From NCBI GenBank assembly GCA_964410665.1, contig CAYPIE010000108.1:1-18273 (forward strand): a DNA stretch of 18,273 bases, in the 5' to 3' direction. The notes under the pieces were generated by a model that saw only the letters and a program-made list of their open reading frames with translations, was not told the origin of the DNA and ran no database searches. Positions 1-7,573 of this stretch are shown one piece after another; the stretch's first letter is position 1; every line of letters begins with the position of its first letter. This stretch comes from CAYPIE01 sp964410665 (lineage in GTDB: Bacteria; Planctomycetota; Planctomycetia; Gemmatales; Gemmataceae). The translations under genes were made by a program, and so were the position numbers.

Positions 1-3000
1 GTAGGCGGATGCCGCCAGGTGTGCCGGAGGGGTAGCCGAGGAAGCGACGCATCGGCCCGGTGATACGGTGGAGTAGGTTGCCCTCGACGGCAACGTTACG
101 GATGTAGGAGCGGCCGACGCTATCAAGGCGGGCCAGCTTAAAGCGGGCCCGGTCGTCGTAGGTGACGAGACTGAGGTCAAAGGTCTGAGTAACCGGGTTG
201 GTAACCCGGAGGGCCAGGCGGGGGTCGGGCCCGAGCCGGTCACGGGAGTCGTAGAAGAACTCAAAGCGGATGGCTCCGGGGAACAGATCCTCGGGGCTGG
301 GGTAAGGGTTGTTGGGCAAGGCAGCCTCGATGCGTCGGGTGATCCCCCCTTCGGTGACGCCGAAGACGATCGGCCCTTGGCCGTTACGGACGCCGATGGT
401 GTCGATGGAGTCGGCAGTGATAGTTCCAAGCGTCGCGCCGGTGACGGTGAGGTTGCCGATGTGGCCGTCGATGACCAGATCGCCGGTGAGGTCGCCGTCG
501 ATGGTGAGGTCGCCGATGGCCTCGAAGTTGACGATGTTATCACTGTTGAAGTCACCGGTGAAGGTGCCGGAGAGGGTGTCGGTCCCGGGCCCGCCGTCGA
601 GTCGGATGACCGTAGGAGTGTCGGCAACGTTGAGGGTGACGGAGTCATCGCCGTCGAGGGCATCGACGTTGAGTTGCTCGAGGTTGCTATCGTAAGTGAC
701 CTGCTCGTTGTCAAGGGTGACGCTGGTGTCAGTGACCGTGAGGTCGTCGTTGCCGTCGGTGGCGTTGACGTTGGCAACGTCGGTGCCGCTGGCTCCGGAG
801 TCTTGGATAGCGACGGAGCCGTCGTCATAGCCTTGGAAGGTGATGTCGTAGGTGTCACCGTTGCCCTTGCCGTCGAGGATGGCTTCGCCGGTCCAGTCGC
901 TAACCGTGAAGGTGTTGATGTTGCCGGCACCCGTGAGGTTGACCACTTCGACGCTGGAGAAACCAACCGAGCCGACGCTGGTGATGCTCAGCAGGTTGTC
1001 GCGGAGAGTGAAATCTTCCGCGGCGGTGGCAGTGATGGAATCGCTCCCGTTCCCGGCGTTCAAGGTGACCCCGTTGCTGCCAAAGTTGTTGCTGTCGTCG
1101 AGGATAAGCGCGTCGGGGCCGTTCCCGCCGTTGAGGGTGGCGTTGCCGGACCAGGATTGGAGGGTGAAGGTATTGCCGCTGTTGCCGACGCTCAGGATGG
1201 CACGCTCAACCTTGTCTAAGACCACCGAGCCCACGCCAGCGATGGTCAGGAGGTCGTCGGAGAGGGTGTAGTTGGTGTCGTCGCTGGCCTGGACAGTGTC
1301 GGTGTTGCCGGAACCGTTGAAGGTGATCCCGTTGGACCCAAAGTTGTTGCCACTGCCAAGGACCAGTTGGTCTGAGCCCCCCTTACCATTGATCGTGGCT
1401 TGTCCCGACCAATTCAGCACGTTGAAGGTGTTGGCCGAAGCCCCTCCGTTGAAGGTGGCCTTCTCGACGTTGATGAGCGAGGTTCTGGCATCGACGGCGA
1501 CGAAGAGGTCATTGCCATCGAGGGTGAAGTTGGCATCGGCAAGGCTTTTGACCTCATCCTCCCCCTCGCCGCCGTCATAGAAGATGTCGTCGGGAATGTC
1601 GATCAGCCCGTTGGTGTGGTCGATGATCAGCAGGTCATCGCCGCCTTTTCCGTTCACGTTGATCTGTTCCAGGGCGGAAAGTTCAAAAGCACCTTCCAAC
1701 GTCCCGTCAATAAACACGTCTAACAAGTTGGGATTGACCTCACGTCGCACGAAGCGAAATTCGTCCGACCCACTATCCCCGTCAATGGTCAAGACCGCGT
1801 CGGCTTCCACCGTGTCGGTGACGTTTGCGACCGTCCAGGCCCCTCGGCCAAAGGTCCCAGCCAAAAGCAAGCCTGTACCGTTCGCGGCATTGCCATCGAG
1901 GTCAACATCAATGAACTTAATGTCGTGAACGAGCGAGTTCGGCATCTCCAGGCCAAATTCGGTCCAACGTCCACCCACACGGCGAAACGCACCCCCGAGC
2001 CCACCCACGACCGGAACGCCATCCCCGGCGGTGGAAGAAGTATCGACAAAGGCGATGCGACGTAATTCGCTCGTTAATGAACCAAGATTGTCGGTAATAT
2101 CATTCCAAGTTGCTCCCGCATCGGTGGTCTCGGCGACTTGATTGCCGGTGACCAACACGGCGTGGTGCCAATCTTGCGGATCTAAGGCAATGCCTTTGAT
2201 GAAACCTGCACCGGGGATCGCGGCCCTGAGTGCCGCCGTGCGATCGATCACCGTGCTGCTCGTGTCGCGGACGTAAATGCGGCCGCTCTCGGTCCCCGCA
2301 TAGAAGATGTCGTCTTGGTCAACTCCATTTCGTTGACCCCCGAAAACCAAGGAGCGCACAACGTCGGTAGCGCCCTTCCCGGGTAAGTTGACGATCGAAA
2401 TGGTGTCACCGGCATCCGTGCTCTCGTACAACGATCGTCGGGCAAACAAGATGCGATCGGCGGTAAATCGATTCGCGGCCACCGGAAGGTAGGATTGGAA
2501 CACAAACCCACCCACTCCGGTCGCGAAGTTGAAGTCGGTGCGTCCACCGCTGGAGTTCTCGAGACCATCGAAGTTTGTACTACCCCCAGGTGCGCGCATT
2601 TGTAATTGCGTGCTAACATTCCTACGAAACGTGCCGAAGTTGTTTCCGAGCGAGTAACGCACATTGGCATTGGCATCGTAAACCTGGGTGGAGCCGTCGC
2701 CGCCGAGGAAACGTGTCCAGACCTGGCTACCGACCGCATTCTGAACTTCTGAGCCGTTGTCTTGGGTGCCGCCGAAGATCAGGTTGGCAGTTGTATCAAA
2801 CTCCACGGAATGGAACTCGGCATCTCTAAGATCACCGTTCTTGTTCACCCAGTCGTTGCTTGCCGCGTCAAGCGGGTTGCTGATTTGAAAGATGCCCCCA
2901 TCATCCGCTTCGAGCAGGGTGGTGTCGTTGAGGAATTCAATGTCGCGGGAGTCGGCATGGGGCTGGGTCCCACTCGCGGTCCCCGTGCCGACGATCGAGG

Positions 3001-4177
3001 TCCACGTATCGGCCCCAGCGTCGCCGCGGAAGACGTGAGGTGGGCGGTCGCCGCCGACATACACCACCTCATCATCCGTCGGGTCCGCTTTGATCGAAAA
3101 GTTGTTGAAGCCTTGGCGCCCAGTATGAATCGCCGGAGGGGTAGTGCCGATCACGGTCCAGTCATATTCGGTCGGATCATCGTTGCCGCTGCCGTCACCC
3201 CCATCGGTGTCGCGAAAAACTCCTGACAACACCGAGCCGGTGACAATCCCGGCATACAGCACGGTGGTGCTTCCACCGTCATGAGCAGCCAGCTCAATAT
3301 TGTTCGAGCCAGCCACCCCAACGATGCGCGTGTTCTGGTTGTCGATCTGGTCCCAGGTCTGCCCCATATCGTCACTTCGGTATACCCCTGTCCCAGGCAA
3401 CGCGAGGTAGAAGCGTGCATCGTCATTGGGATCGGGAATCAGATCCGTGGCACTAACGTTTGGCAAACGAATCCCGTCGGTGATTTCATCCCAAGTCTCA
3501 CCCCCGTCATCGCTTCGGAATAATCCCCCGTTGCCCCCGGAAGTCGCAGCAGCCGCCATGATAATGTCCGGATCCGTTGTGGGTATCACGCTCCGAATTG
3601 ACAGGCCGGCAAAGGTGCCTCGGCCAAGAAGCTCCCAACGCACGTCCTCCGGATTGCTGGCGTTGGCATTGGTCGTGCGATAGATCCCGAGGGCGGACTG
3701 GCTAAGGCGGTTGCGAAAGGTGTTGCTGTAGCTTCCGGTCCCCACATACAACGTACTGCTGTCATCCGGATCGAAGGCAATCGAGCTGACATACAACGAC
3801 TCGAGGTCATCGGTCAACGGCTCCCAGCTTGGCGTGCTGGATGAAAAATTCGTCGTCCTCCACACACCTCCGGCGACGGTCCCCACGAACACCTTGTTGG
3901 TATTGCTTGGGTGCACCGCAATACTCTCAATGGCCCCCGCGACCGCATCGTTCGGAGGCGCAGAGACTTGGCCGTTTTCGATCGGCCCAGGCCCTTGGTC
4001 CAGCCAGTCCGGTATGCCAACGGTGGTCAGGGCCGGGGTACAACGCTCCTCGAGAATCTCCAAACTGGGTCGTGGCTTAGTGGAGCCAGCGTTCGCACGG
4101 CTTTTTGTTCGACACTGCTTTTGAATTCGAGAAGCATCCCCATCGAACCAGTATTGCAGGTATTTGCGGATTCTCAT
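1..4177 (-). CDS. Giant exported beta-propeller (BNR/Asp-box) protein with 86-residue beta repeats, C-terminus cut by window edge
   Basis: One frame stays open from the ATG at 4177-4175 to the window edge (1392 codons, no stop), so the C-terminus lies outside. The start has a perfect AAGGAGG at 4185-4191. The basic N-terminus has no hydrophobic signal peptide; instead residues 39-50 read LEILEERCTPAL, the motif typical of planctomycete exported proteins. Residues about 72-775 look like one or more sialidase/VPS10/GH74-type beta-propellers: Asp-boxes lie at 222-229 (SDDGGETW), 268-275 (SDDMGQTW), 586-593 and 684-691, with many blade-like phrases such as LYVGTG and VFVGTVAGGVW. From about 790 a repetitive beta region follows, with an 86-residue period and RTX-like GGxGxD turns at 869, 1017 and 1195. 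Short strand repeats (GDLTIDG-like) come next, then a non-repetitive segment from about residue 1285. Family knowledge suggests a secreted or cell-surface protein. I see no catalytic residues I can assign, so an enzymatic role is open; adhesion or binding is equally possible. Confidence 0.9.
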   Translation of the reverse strand, partial: MRIRKYLQYWFDGDASRIQKQCRTKSRANAGSTKPRPSLEILEERCTPALTTVGIPDWLDQGPGPIENGQVSAPPNDAVAGAIESIAVHPSNTNKVFVGTVAGGVWRTTNFSSSTPSWEPLTDDLESLYVSSIAFDPDDSSTLYVGTGSYSNTFRNRLSQSALGIYRTTNANASNPEDVRWELLGRGTFAGLSIRSVIPTTDPDIIMAAAATSGGNGGLFRSDDGGETWDEITDGIRLPNVSATDLIPDPNDDARFYLALPGTGVYRSDDMGQTWDQIDNQNTRIVGVAGSNNIELAAHDGGSTTVLYAGIVTGSVLSGVFRDTDGGDGSGNDDPTEYDWTVIGTTPPAIHTGRQGFNNFSIKADPTDDEVVYVGGDRPPHVFRGDAGADTWTSIVGTGTASGTQPHADSRDIEFLNDTTLLEADDGGIFQISNPLDAASNDWVNKNGDLRDAEFHSVEFDTTANLIFGGTQDNGSEVQNAVGSQVWTRFLGGDGSTQVYDANANVRYSLGNNFGTFRRNVSTQLQMRAPGGSTNFDGLENSSGGRTDFNFATGVGGFVFQSYLPVAANRFTADRILFARRSLYESTDAGDTISIVNLPGKGATDVVRSLVFGGQRNGVDQDDIFYAGTESGRIYVRDTSSTVIDRTAALRAAIPGAGFIKGIALDPQDWHHAVLVTGNQVAETTDAGATWNDITDNLGSLTSELRRIAFVDTSSTAGDGVPVVGGLGGAFRRVGGRWTEFGLEMPNSLVHDIKFIDVDLDGNAANGTGLLLAGTFGRGAWTVANVTDTVEADAVLTIDGDSGSDEFRFVRREVNPNLLDVFIDGTLEGAFELSALEQINVNGKGGDDLLIIDHTNGLIDIPDDIFYDGGEGEDEVKSLADANFTLDGNDLFVAVDARTSLINVEKATFNGGASANTFNVLNWSGQATINGKGGSDQLVLGSGNNFGSNGITFNGSGNTDTVQASDDTNYTLSDDLLTIAGVGSVVLDKVERAILSVGNSGNTFTLQSWSGNATLNGGNGPDALILDDSNNFGSNGVTLNAGNGSDSITATAAEDFTLRDNLLSITSVGSVGFSSVEVVNLTGAGNINTFTVSDWTGEAILDGKGNGDTYDITFQGYDDGSVAIQDSGASGTDVANVNATDGNDDLTVTDTSVTLDNEQVTYDSNLEQLNVDALDGDDSVTLNVADTPTVIRLDGGPGTDTLSGTFTGDFNSDNIVNFEAIGDLTIDGDLTGDLVIDGHIGNLTVTGATLGTITADSIDTIGVRNGQGPIVFGVTEGGITRRIEAALPNNPYPSPEDLFPGAIRFEFFYDSRDRLGPDPRLALRVTNPVTQTFDLSLVTYDDRARFKLARLDSVGRSYIRNVAVEGNLLHRITGPMRRFLGYPSGTPGGIRL
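848..1530 (-). repeat. Tandem 258-bp (86-residue) coding repeats inside the giant protein gene
   Basis: Equivalent codons recur exactly 258 bases apart: the NTF codons of NTFNVLNWSG, NTFTLQSWSG and NTFTVSDWTG begin at 1432, 1174 and 916, and the aromatic codon of FTLDGNDL / YTLSDDLL sits at 1528 and 1270. This gives two full units (1175-1432 and 917-1174), a half unit before them and about 23 residues of a third after them. Each unit carries NTFxxxxWSGxAxxxG, a SNNFGSNGxT-type segment, a (Y/F)TLxDxLL strand and a GSVxxxxVE strand. DNA similarity is also high around the NNFGSNG codons, which points to duplication within the gene. The fold is probably a stacked beta structure; this is inferred from the alternating pattern. 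Confidence 0.9.
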
Positions 4178-4184
4178 CCTGCCG

Positions 4185-4191
4185 CCTCCTT
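4185..4191 (-). promoter_or_regulatory. Strong ribosome binding site of the giant exported protein
   Basis: The minus strand reads AAGGAGG followed by seven bases and ATG. This near-perfect anti-Shine-Dalgarno match fixes the start at 4177 and supports the reading of the unusual N-terminus as genuine. Confidence 0.85.
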
Positions 4192-4390
4192 AGCATGGGG
4201 GATCGGGCATTGCAGATGGGTTCACCATTGCCAGAAGCTGAGAGAAACCTCGCGGCGGCCAAGCCAAACCGACGGATTTCTTCGAGTATTTTCCCTAAAA
4301 GCAAAAAATTCCGCTGTCAGATTTCACCGTCTTTCTGTGAAGGAAATTCCCTGACCTACAAAATGAAATATGTGTTTACCATAACTCTTC

Positions 4391-4410
4391 CATCCATCTG
4401 CATCCATCCG
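4391..4410. repeat. Adjacent 10-bp direct repeat (CATCCATCYG x2)
   Basis: CATCCATCTG is followed immediately by CATCCATCCG. It lies in the AT-rich part of the divergent intergenic region, 19 bases before a palindrome, so it could be a regulator site. It could equally be a chance microsatellite-like sequence. Confidence 0.5.
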
Positions 4411-4429
4411 CAGGGAACCAATGATAATA

Positions 4430-4441
4430 TTGATATATCAA
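4430..4441. promoter_or_regulatory. Perfect 12-bp palindrome TTGATATATCAA, possible operator
   Basis: The sequence equals its own reverse complement over 12 bases and lies between two divergent genes. It resembles a dimeric-regulator half-site pair, but no local regulator gene is present and an AT-rich palindrome of this size can arise by chance. Confidence 0.3.
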
Positions 4442-4664
4442 ACTTTTTCTAACCTAGAAGATGCCCATTGACTGGCAAGGAACGTGGGGATTGGCTGTCT
4501 TGTTCAGCGAAGCGGCCTCCTCGACCTGGGCCCGCCTTGGCCGAGATCCGCCACTTGAATAGTTTTCCAATGAAGTGAATTCGCCAATGGTCTGAACCAT
4601 CCCTGCTAGTACGAACCCGGCACGACCGCTATGGTAATTCCTGGGCAGATCGAGAGTGCAAGCC

Positions 4665-4671
4665 AGGGAGG
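4665..4671 (+). promoter_or_regulatory. Ribosome binding site deciding the GTG start of the TPR-glycosyltransferase
   Basis: AGGGAGG lies six bases before GTG at 4678. The nearby upstream ATG at 4631 is in another frame. This supports the non-ATG start. Confidence 0.75.
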
Positions 4672-4677
4672 CCAGGC

Positions 4678-6747
4678 GTGGCCGACGTTGCGGAACTGTT
4701 TCAACAGGCGGTCCAGCTGCATCAGGGCGGCCAAATCACCCAGGCCGAACAGCTGTACCGACAGATCCTTCACACAGAACCTCGGCACGGTGGCGCGTTG
4801 AGTAATCTCGGCGTGGTGCTGGTCCGGCAGAATCGCCTGGAAGAGGCCGTGCAAGCCTACCAACAGGCCATTCAGGTCGACCCGCGGCACGCCGATGCCT
4901 TCTTCAACCTGGGCAACGCCTACCGTAAGCTCGACCGGCCAACCGACGCTGTCGCCGCTTACCAGGCCGTTCTGCAGTTAAACCCCCAGCACGCCGGGGC
5001 CATGTACAACCTTGGGCTAGCCTGGTGGAGCCTGGCCCGCTGGGATGAGGCCCGGCAATGCTTTGAAATCGCCCTGCACCGCGATCCCAAGCTCATCGAA
5101 GCTCGCAACCATTTGGGCTTCTGCTATCAGCGCTTGGGCCGGATCGACGACGCCATTGCGACCTATCGACAAGTCATCCAGCAAGATCGCAAGTATATCC
5201 GTGGCTACCACAACCTCGGGCTCGCTCTGGCCAGCCAGCAGAAGTATCCTGAGGCCGTCGAGCAGTTCGAACAAGCCCTGGCCATCGACCCCAACTATGC
5301 CGAAGCCCACAACAGCTTGGGCGTCACCCTTGAAGCCCTCAACCAGTCCGAGCAAGCCTTGCAGCACTATGAGCGCGCCGTACAGCTCAAACCCGCTTTC
5401 ACCGATGCCTTAAATAACCTGGGCATTGCCTACACGGAGTCTGGTCGCCACGACGAGGCGATCGAGGCACGCCGCATGGCACTGGCGCTCGATCCAGGTC
5501 AAGCTCATGTGCACAGCAACTTGCTGCTGACCATGAATTACAGTGCCGAGATCGACCCACCGAGCTTGCTTGAAGAGCACAAACAGTGGGCCCACGAGCA
5601 TGCCGATCCCCTGAAATCGACCTGGCAGCGGCACACCAACGACCGCACGAATGATCGCATTTTACGCATCGGCTATGTGTCCGCCGACTTCCGTGATCAT
5701 ACGGTGGCGCGATTCTTGCTGCCGTTGATCGGTCATTTTGATCCGCAACGATTTCACGTGACTGGCTTCTCGAATGTCATGCACCCCGATGCGATCACCA
5801 ATCGCCTCAAGATGTGGTGCAACGACTGGCATACGGTGGTGGGCCTCCCCGATGACCAGTTTGCCGCGTTCATCCGCCAGGAGCAGATTGACATTCTCGT
5901 CGATCTGTCCGGACACACCGCGGGCAACCGCTTGTTGACTTTTGCCCGCAAACCTGCTCCCATCCAGGTTACCCTGTTTGGCTATCCCAACACGACCGGG
6001 ATGGAGGCGATCGATTATCGCATCTCCGATGACTTTGCCGACCCAATCGGCCTCACGGAGCAGTTCTACGTTGAGCGGATTTACCGTTTGCCCGAAGTTG
6101 CCTGGTGCTATGAACCGCCACCGAACATGCCTGAAGTTGGCCCCTTGCCTTGCGATCGAGCTGGGCACCTTACCTTTGGTTCGCTCAATAACCCGGCCAA
6201 GCTCACCCCCCCGATTTTGCGCACCTGGGCCGAGATTTTACACGCCATTCCCAAGGCACGACTCATTCTGTTAACCGGCCGGGGCGGTTTCGGCACCCAA
6301 CTGGTGGCCGAACGCTTTCGCAACGCCGGTATCGCAAGCGAACGCCTTGAACTGCTGCCGCGACAAAAGCTGGAAGAGTATCTGCGCTTACACCAACGAA
6401 TCGATGTTTGCCTTGACCCTTATCCATACAACGGTGGTGTCACCACTTGCGATGCCTTGTGGATGGGTGTCCCCGTCCTGACCCAGGCAGGGCCGACATA
6501 TGTTTCGCGGCAAGGGTTGTCACTGTTGAGCAATGTAGGGCTGCCCGACCTGGTCGCCTACGATTCGAACGAGTATGTCGCACGAGCCAAAGGGCTGGTC
6601 GAAAATGTGGACTGGTTACGCGAATTACGCCGCGGCCTACGCGATCGGATGCGTCAATCCGCCTTGATCCAAGCCCGACGTTACGTCGAGCACCTGGAAA
6701 CCGCTTATCTGGCGATGTGGCAGGAGTATGTCAGCCAGGGCGGCTAA
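4678..6747 (+). CDS. TPR repeat protein with C-terminal O-GlcNAc transferase-like (GT41/SPINDLY) domain
   Basis: The protein has 689 residues and starts at GTG with a good AGGGAGG site. Residues about 4-290 are eight TPR units of 34 residues with the usual W/Y-LG-A-P signature (for example ALSNLGVVLV, AFFNLGNAYRKL, AMYNLGLAWW). A short linker leads to a GT-B domain, about 328-680. Conserved GT41 elements are RIGYVSADF...H341, LVDLSGHTAGNR, PAPIQVTLFGYPNTTG, the K508 region (LNNPAKL), and PYNGGVTTCDALWMGVPV near 583-599. H341 and K508 match the His and Lys considered important in human OGT; the TT and Asp (589, 590, 592) are kept, but the His of the human HTT motif is Val588. The family transfers a sugar from a nucleotide sugar to Ser/Thr of proteins, with TPRs selecting the substrate. 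Whether the sugar is GlcNAc or fucose cannot be told here. No signal peptide, so probably cytoplasmic. It ends 19 bases from the convergent FtsQ-like gene. Confidence 0.93.
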   Translation: MADVAELFQQAVQLHQGGQITQAEQLYRQILHTEPRHGGALSNLGVVLVRQNRLEEAVQAYQQAIQVDPRHADAFFNLGNAYRKLDRPTDAVAAYQAVLQLNPQHAGAMYNLGLAWWSLARWDEARQCFEIALHRDPKLIEARNHLGFCYQRLGRIDDAIATYRQVIQQDRKYIRGYHNLGLALASQQKYPEAVEQFEQALAIDPNYAEAHNSLGVTLEALNQSEQALQHYERAVQLKPAFTDALNNLGIAYTESGRHDEAIEARRMALALDPGQAHVHSNLLLTMNYSAEIDPPSLLEEHKQWAHEHADPLKSTWQRHTNDRTNDRILRIGYVSADFRDHTVARFLLPLIGHFDPQRFHVTGFSNVMHPDAITNRLKMWCNDWHTVVGLPDDQFAAFIRQEQIDILVDLSGHTAGNRLLTFARKPAPIQVTLFGYPNTTGMEAIDYRISDDFADPIGLTEQFYVERIYRLPEVAWCYEPPPNMPEVGPLPCDRAGHLTFGSLNNPAKLTPPILRTWAEILHAIPKARLILLTGRGGFGTQLVAERFRNAGIASERLELLPRQKLEEYLRLHQRIDVCLDPYPYNGGVTTCDALWMGVPVLTQAGPTYVSRQGLSLLSNVGLPDLVAYDSNEYVARAKGLVENVDWLRELRRGLRDRMRQSALIQARRYVEHLETAYLAMWQEYVSQGG

Positions 6748-6766
6748 TTCTCTGGATTGAGCACGC

Positions 6767-7573
6767 TTAGTCGGGCGGTTCTGGCCCGGCAATCCGCAGA
6801 ATCAGCATCGCAGCGCCGCCACGACGTTGTACACGCTGAGATGGCCAGCCCTGCAGAGCAGCAAGGTGTTCTTCGCCAGGTTGGCCACAAACCACTAGCG
6901 TCGTGGCATTGCTCAATCGCCAACCGTCGCGGCCGGTCCCGACCAACTGGTCAAACGATTCCTTCGGGAACGCCTCGGCCACTTCCTTGACCAATGCAAC
7001 GGCCTCTTCCACCAAGGGATCCCGCCATACAGTCCCGGCTGGACCAGGCCGTGCACAGGAAGGGGTGTGCCAGCACGGCAAGCCCTCACCACGGAACCGC
7101 TGCGGCAGCACCACACCATCGGCGGCTATACAAAGCATGCCCGCCTCAGGATGATGCACCCGCAGCACCGGCTGGCGATAGCTCAGCTGGAGAGTTACTT
7201 GGTGATGGGCCGACATGCGAAGCGAGTGGACCGTGGCCACCATGGGATGGCGGGTAAAGCCCGCTGCCAACTGGGCCAGGAATTCCTCCCGGTCGTAAGC
7301 TAGGGTCTCGGGCCACTGGGCTAAATATTGCACCTCGTTGCGGAACTCTGCAGCCGTCCAACCAGGTGGCGGCTCAAAGGCGATCGCCGATAACGCGATT
7401 CCTCGCTGACGAGCAAGATAGGACTGGGCGTACTCACTCAGCTGGAGGATGCCGCCAACCAGCACCACCACGACCCCGAGGGTGGCCGCCATCCGGATGG
7501 GGCCCCGTCCCTGTCGAATTGGGAGCGGTGTGCGAAGAACCGCAGAACGTTCGCAGCGATGCGTGCGTTTCAC
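6767..7573 (-). CDS. Single-pass membrane protein, FtsQ/DivIB-like, directly after murB
   Basis: The protein has 268 residues and starts at GTG (7573), overlapping the murB stop by four bases (GTGA), so the two are translationally coupled. A basic N-terminal tail of about 27 residues is followed by one membrane segment (about 29-46, VVVVLVGGILQL) and an extracytoplasmic part. Residues about 97-155 follow the FtsQ POTRA/beta pattern: a helix ending in 'F.RHPMV', an alternating strand with HQVTLQLSYRQPVLRV, then LCIAADGVVLP, like the 'dG.vlp' of FtsQ. Position after murB matches the murB-ftsQ order of many bacterial division clusters. FtsQ links early and late divisome proteins; function here is inferred from topology, pattern and place, as overall similarity is weak. 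The C-terminal part is Pro/Gly-rich and ends GPEPPD. It could instead be an unrelated planctomycete envelope protein. Confidence 0.6.
   Translation of the reverse strand: MKRTHRCERSAVLRTPLPIRQGRGPIRMAATLGVVVVLVGGILQLSEYAQSYLARQRGIALSAIAFEPPPGWTAAEFRNEVQYLAQWPETLAYDREEFLAQLAAGFTRHPMVATVHSLRMSAHHQVTLQLSYRQPVLRVHHPEAGMLCIAADGVVLPQRFRGEGLPCWHTPSCARPGPAGTVWRDPLVEEAVALVKEVAEAFPKESFDQLVGTGRDGWRLSNATTLVVCGQPGEEHLAALQGWPSQRVQRRGGAAMLILRIAGPEPPD

Larger units (their letters stand above)
4178..4677. other. Divergent intergenic region between the giant exported protein and the TPR-glycosyltransferase
   Basis: No convincing gene is present; the short ORFs here lack family resemblance and overlap one another. 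The middle (about 4280-4460) is clearly more AT-rich than the flanking genes and should contain the promoters for both divergent genes. Recognisable elements are an adjacent 10-bp tandem repeat with one mismatch at 4391-4410 and a perfect 12-bp palindrome at 4430-4441. I could not assign a convincing -35/-10 pair on either strand. Confidence 0.6.

Noticed and set aside
377..1219. 280-residue plus-strand ORF rich in Val, Asp and Gly
   Set aside because: It is the antisense of the repeat region of the giant minus-strand gene. Its low-complexity Val/Asp/Gly content mirrors those repeat codons, and it has no family resemblance.
918..1432. Repeat spacing considered as a CRISPR array
   Set aside because: The repeats are 258 bp, coding and diverged, without unique spacers.
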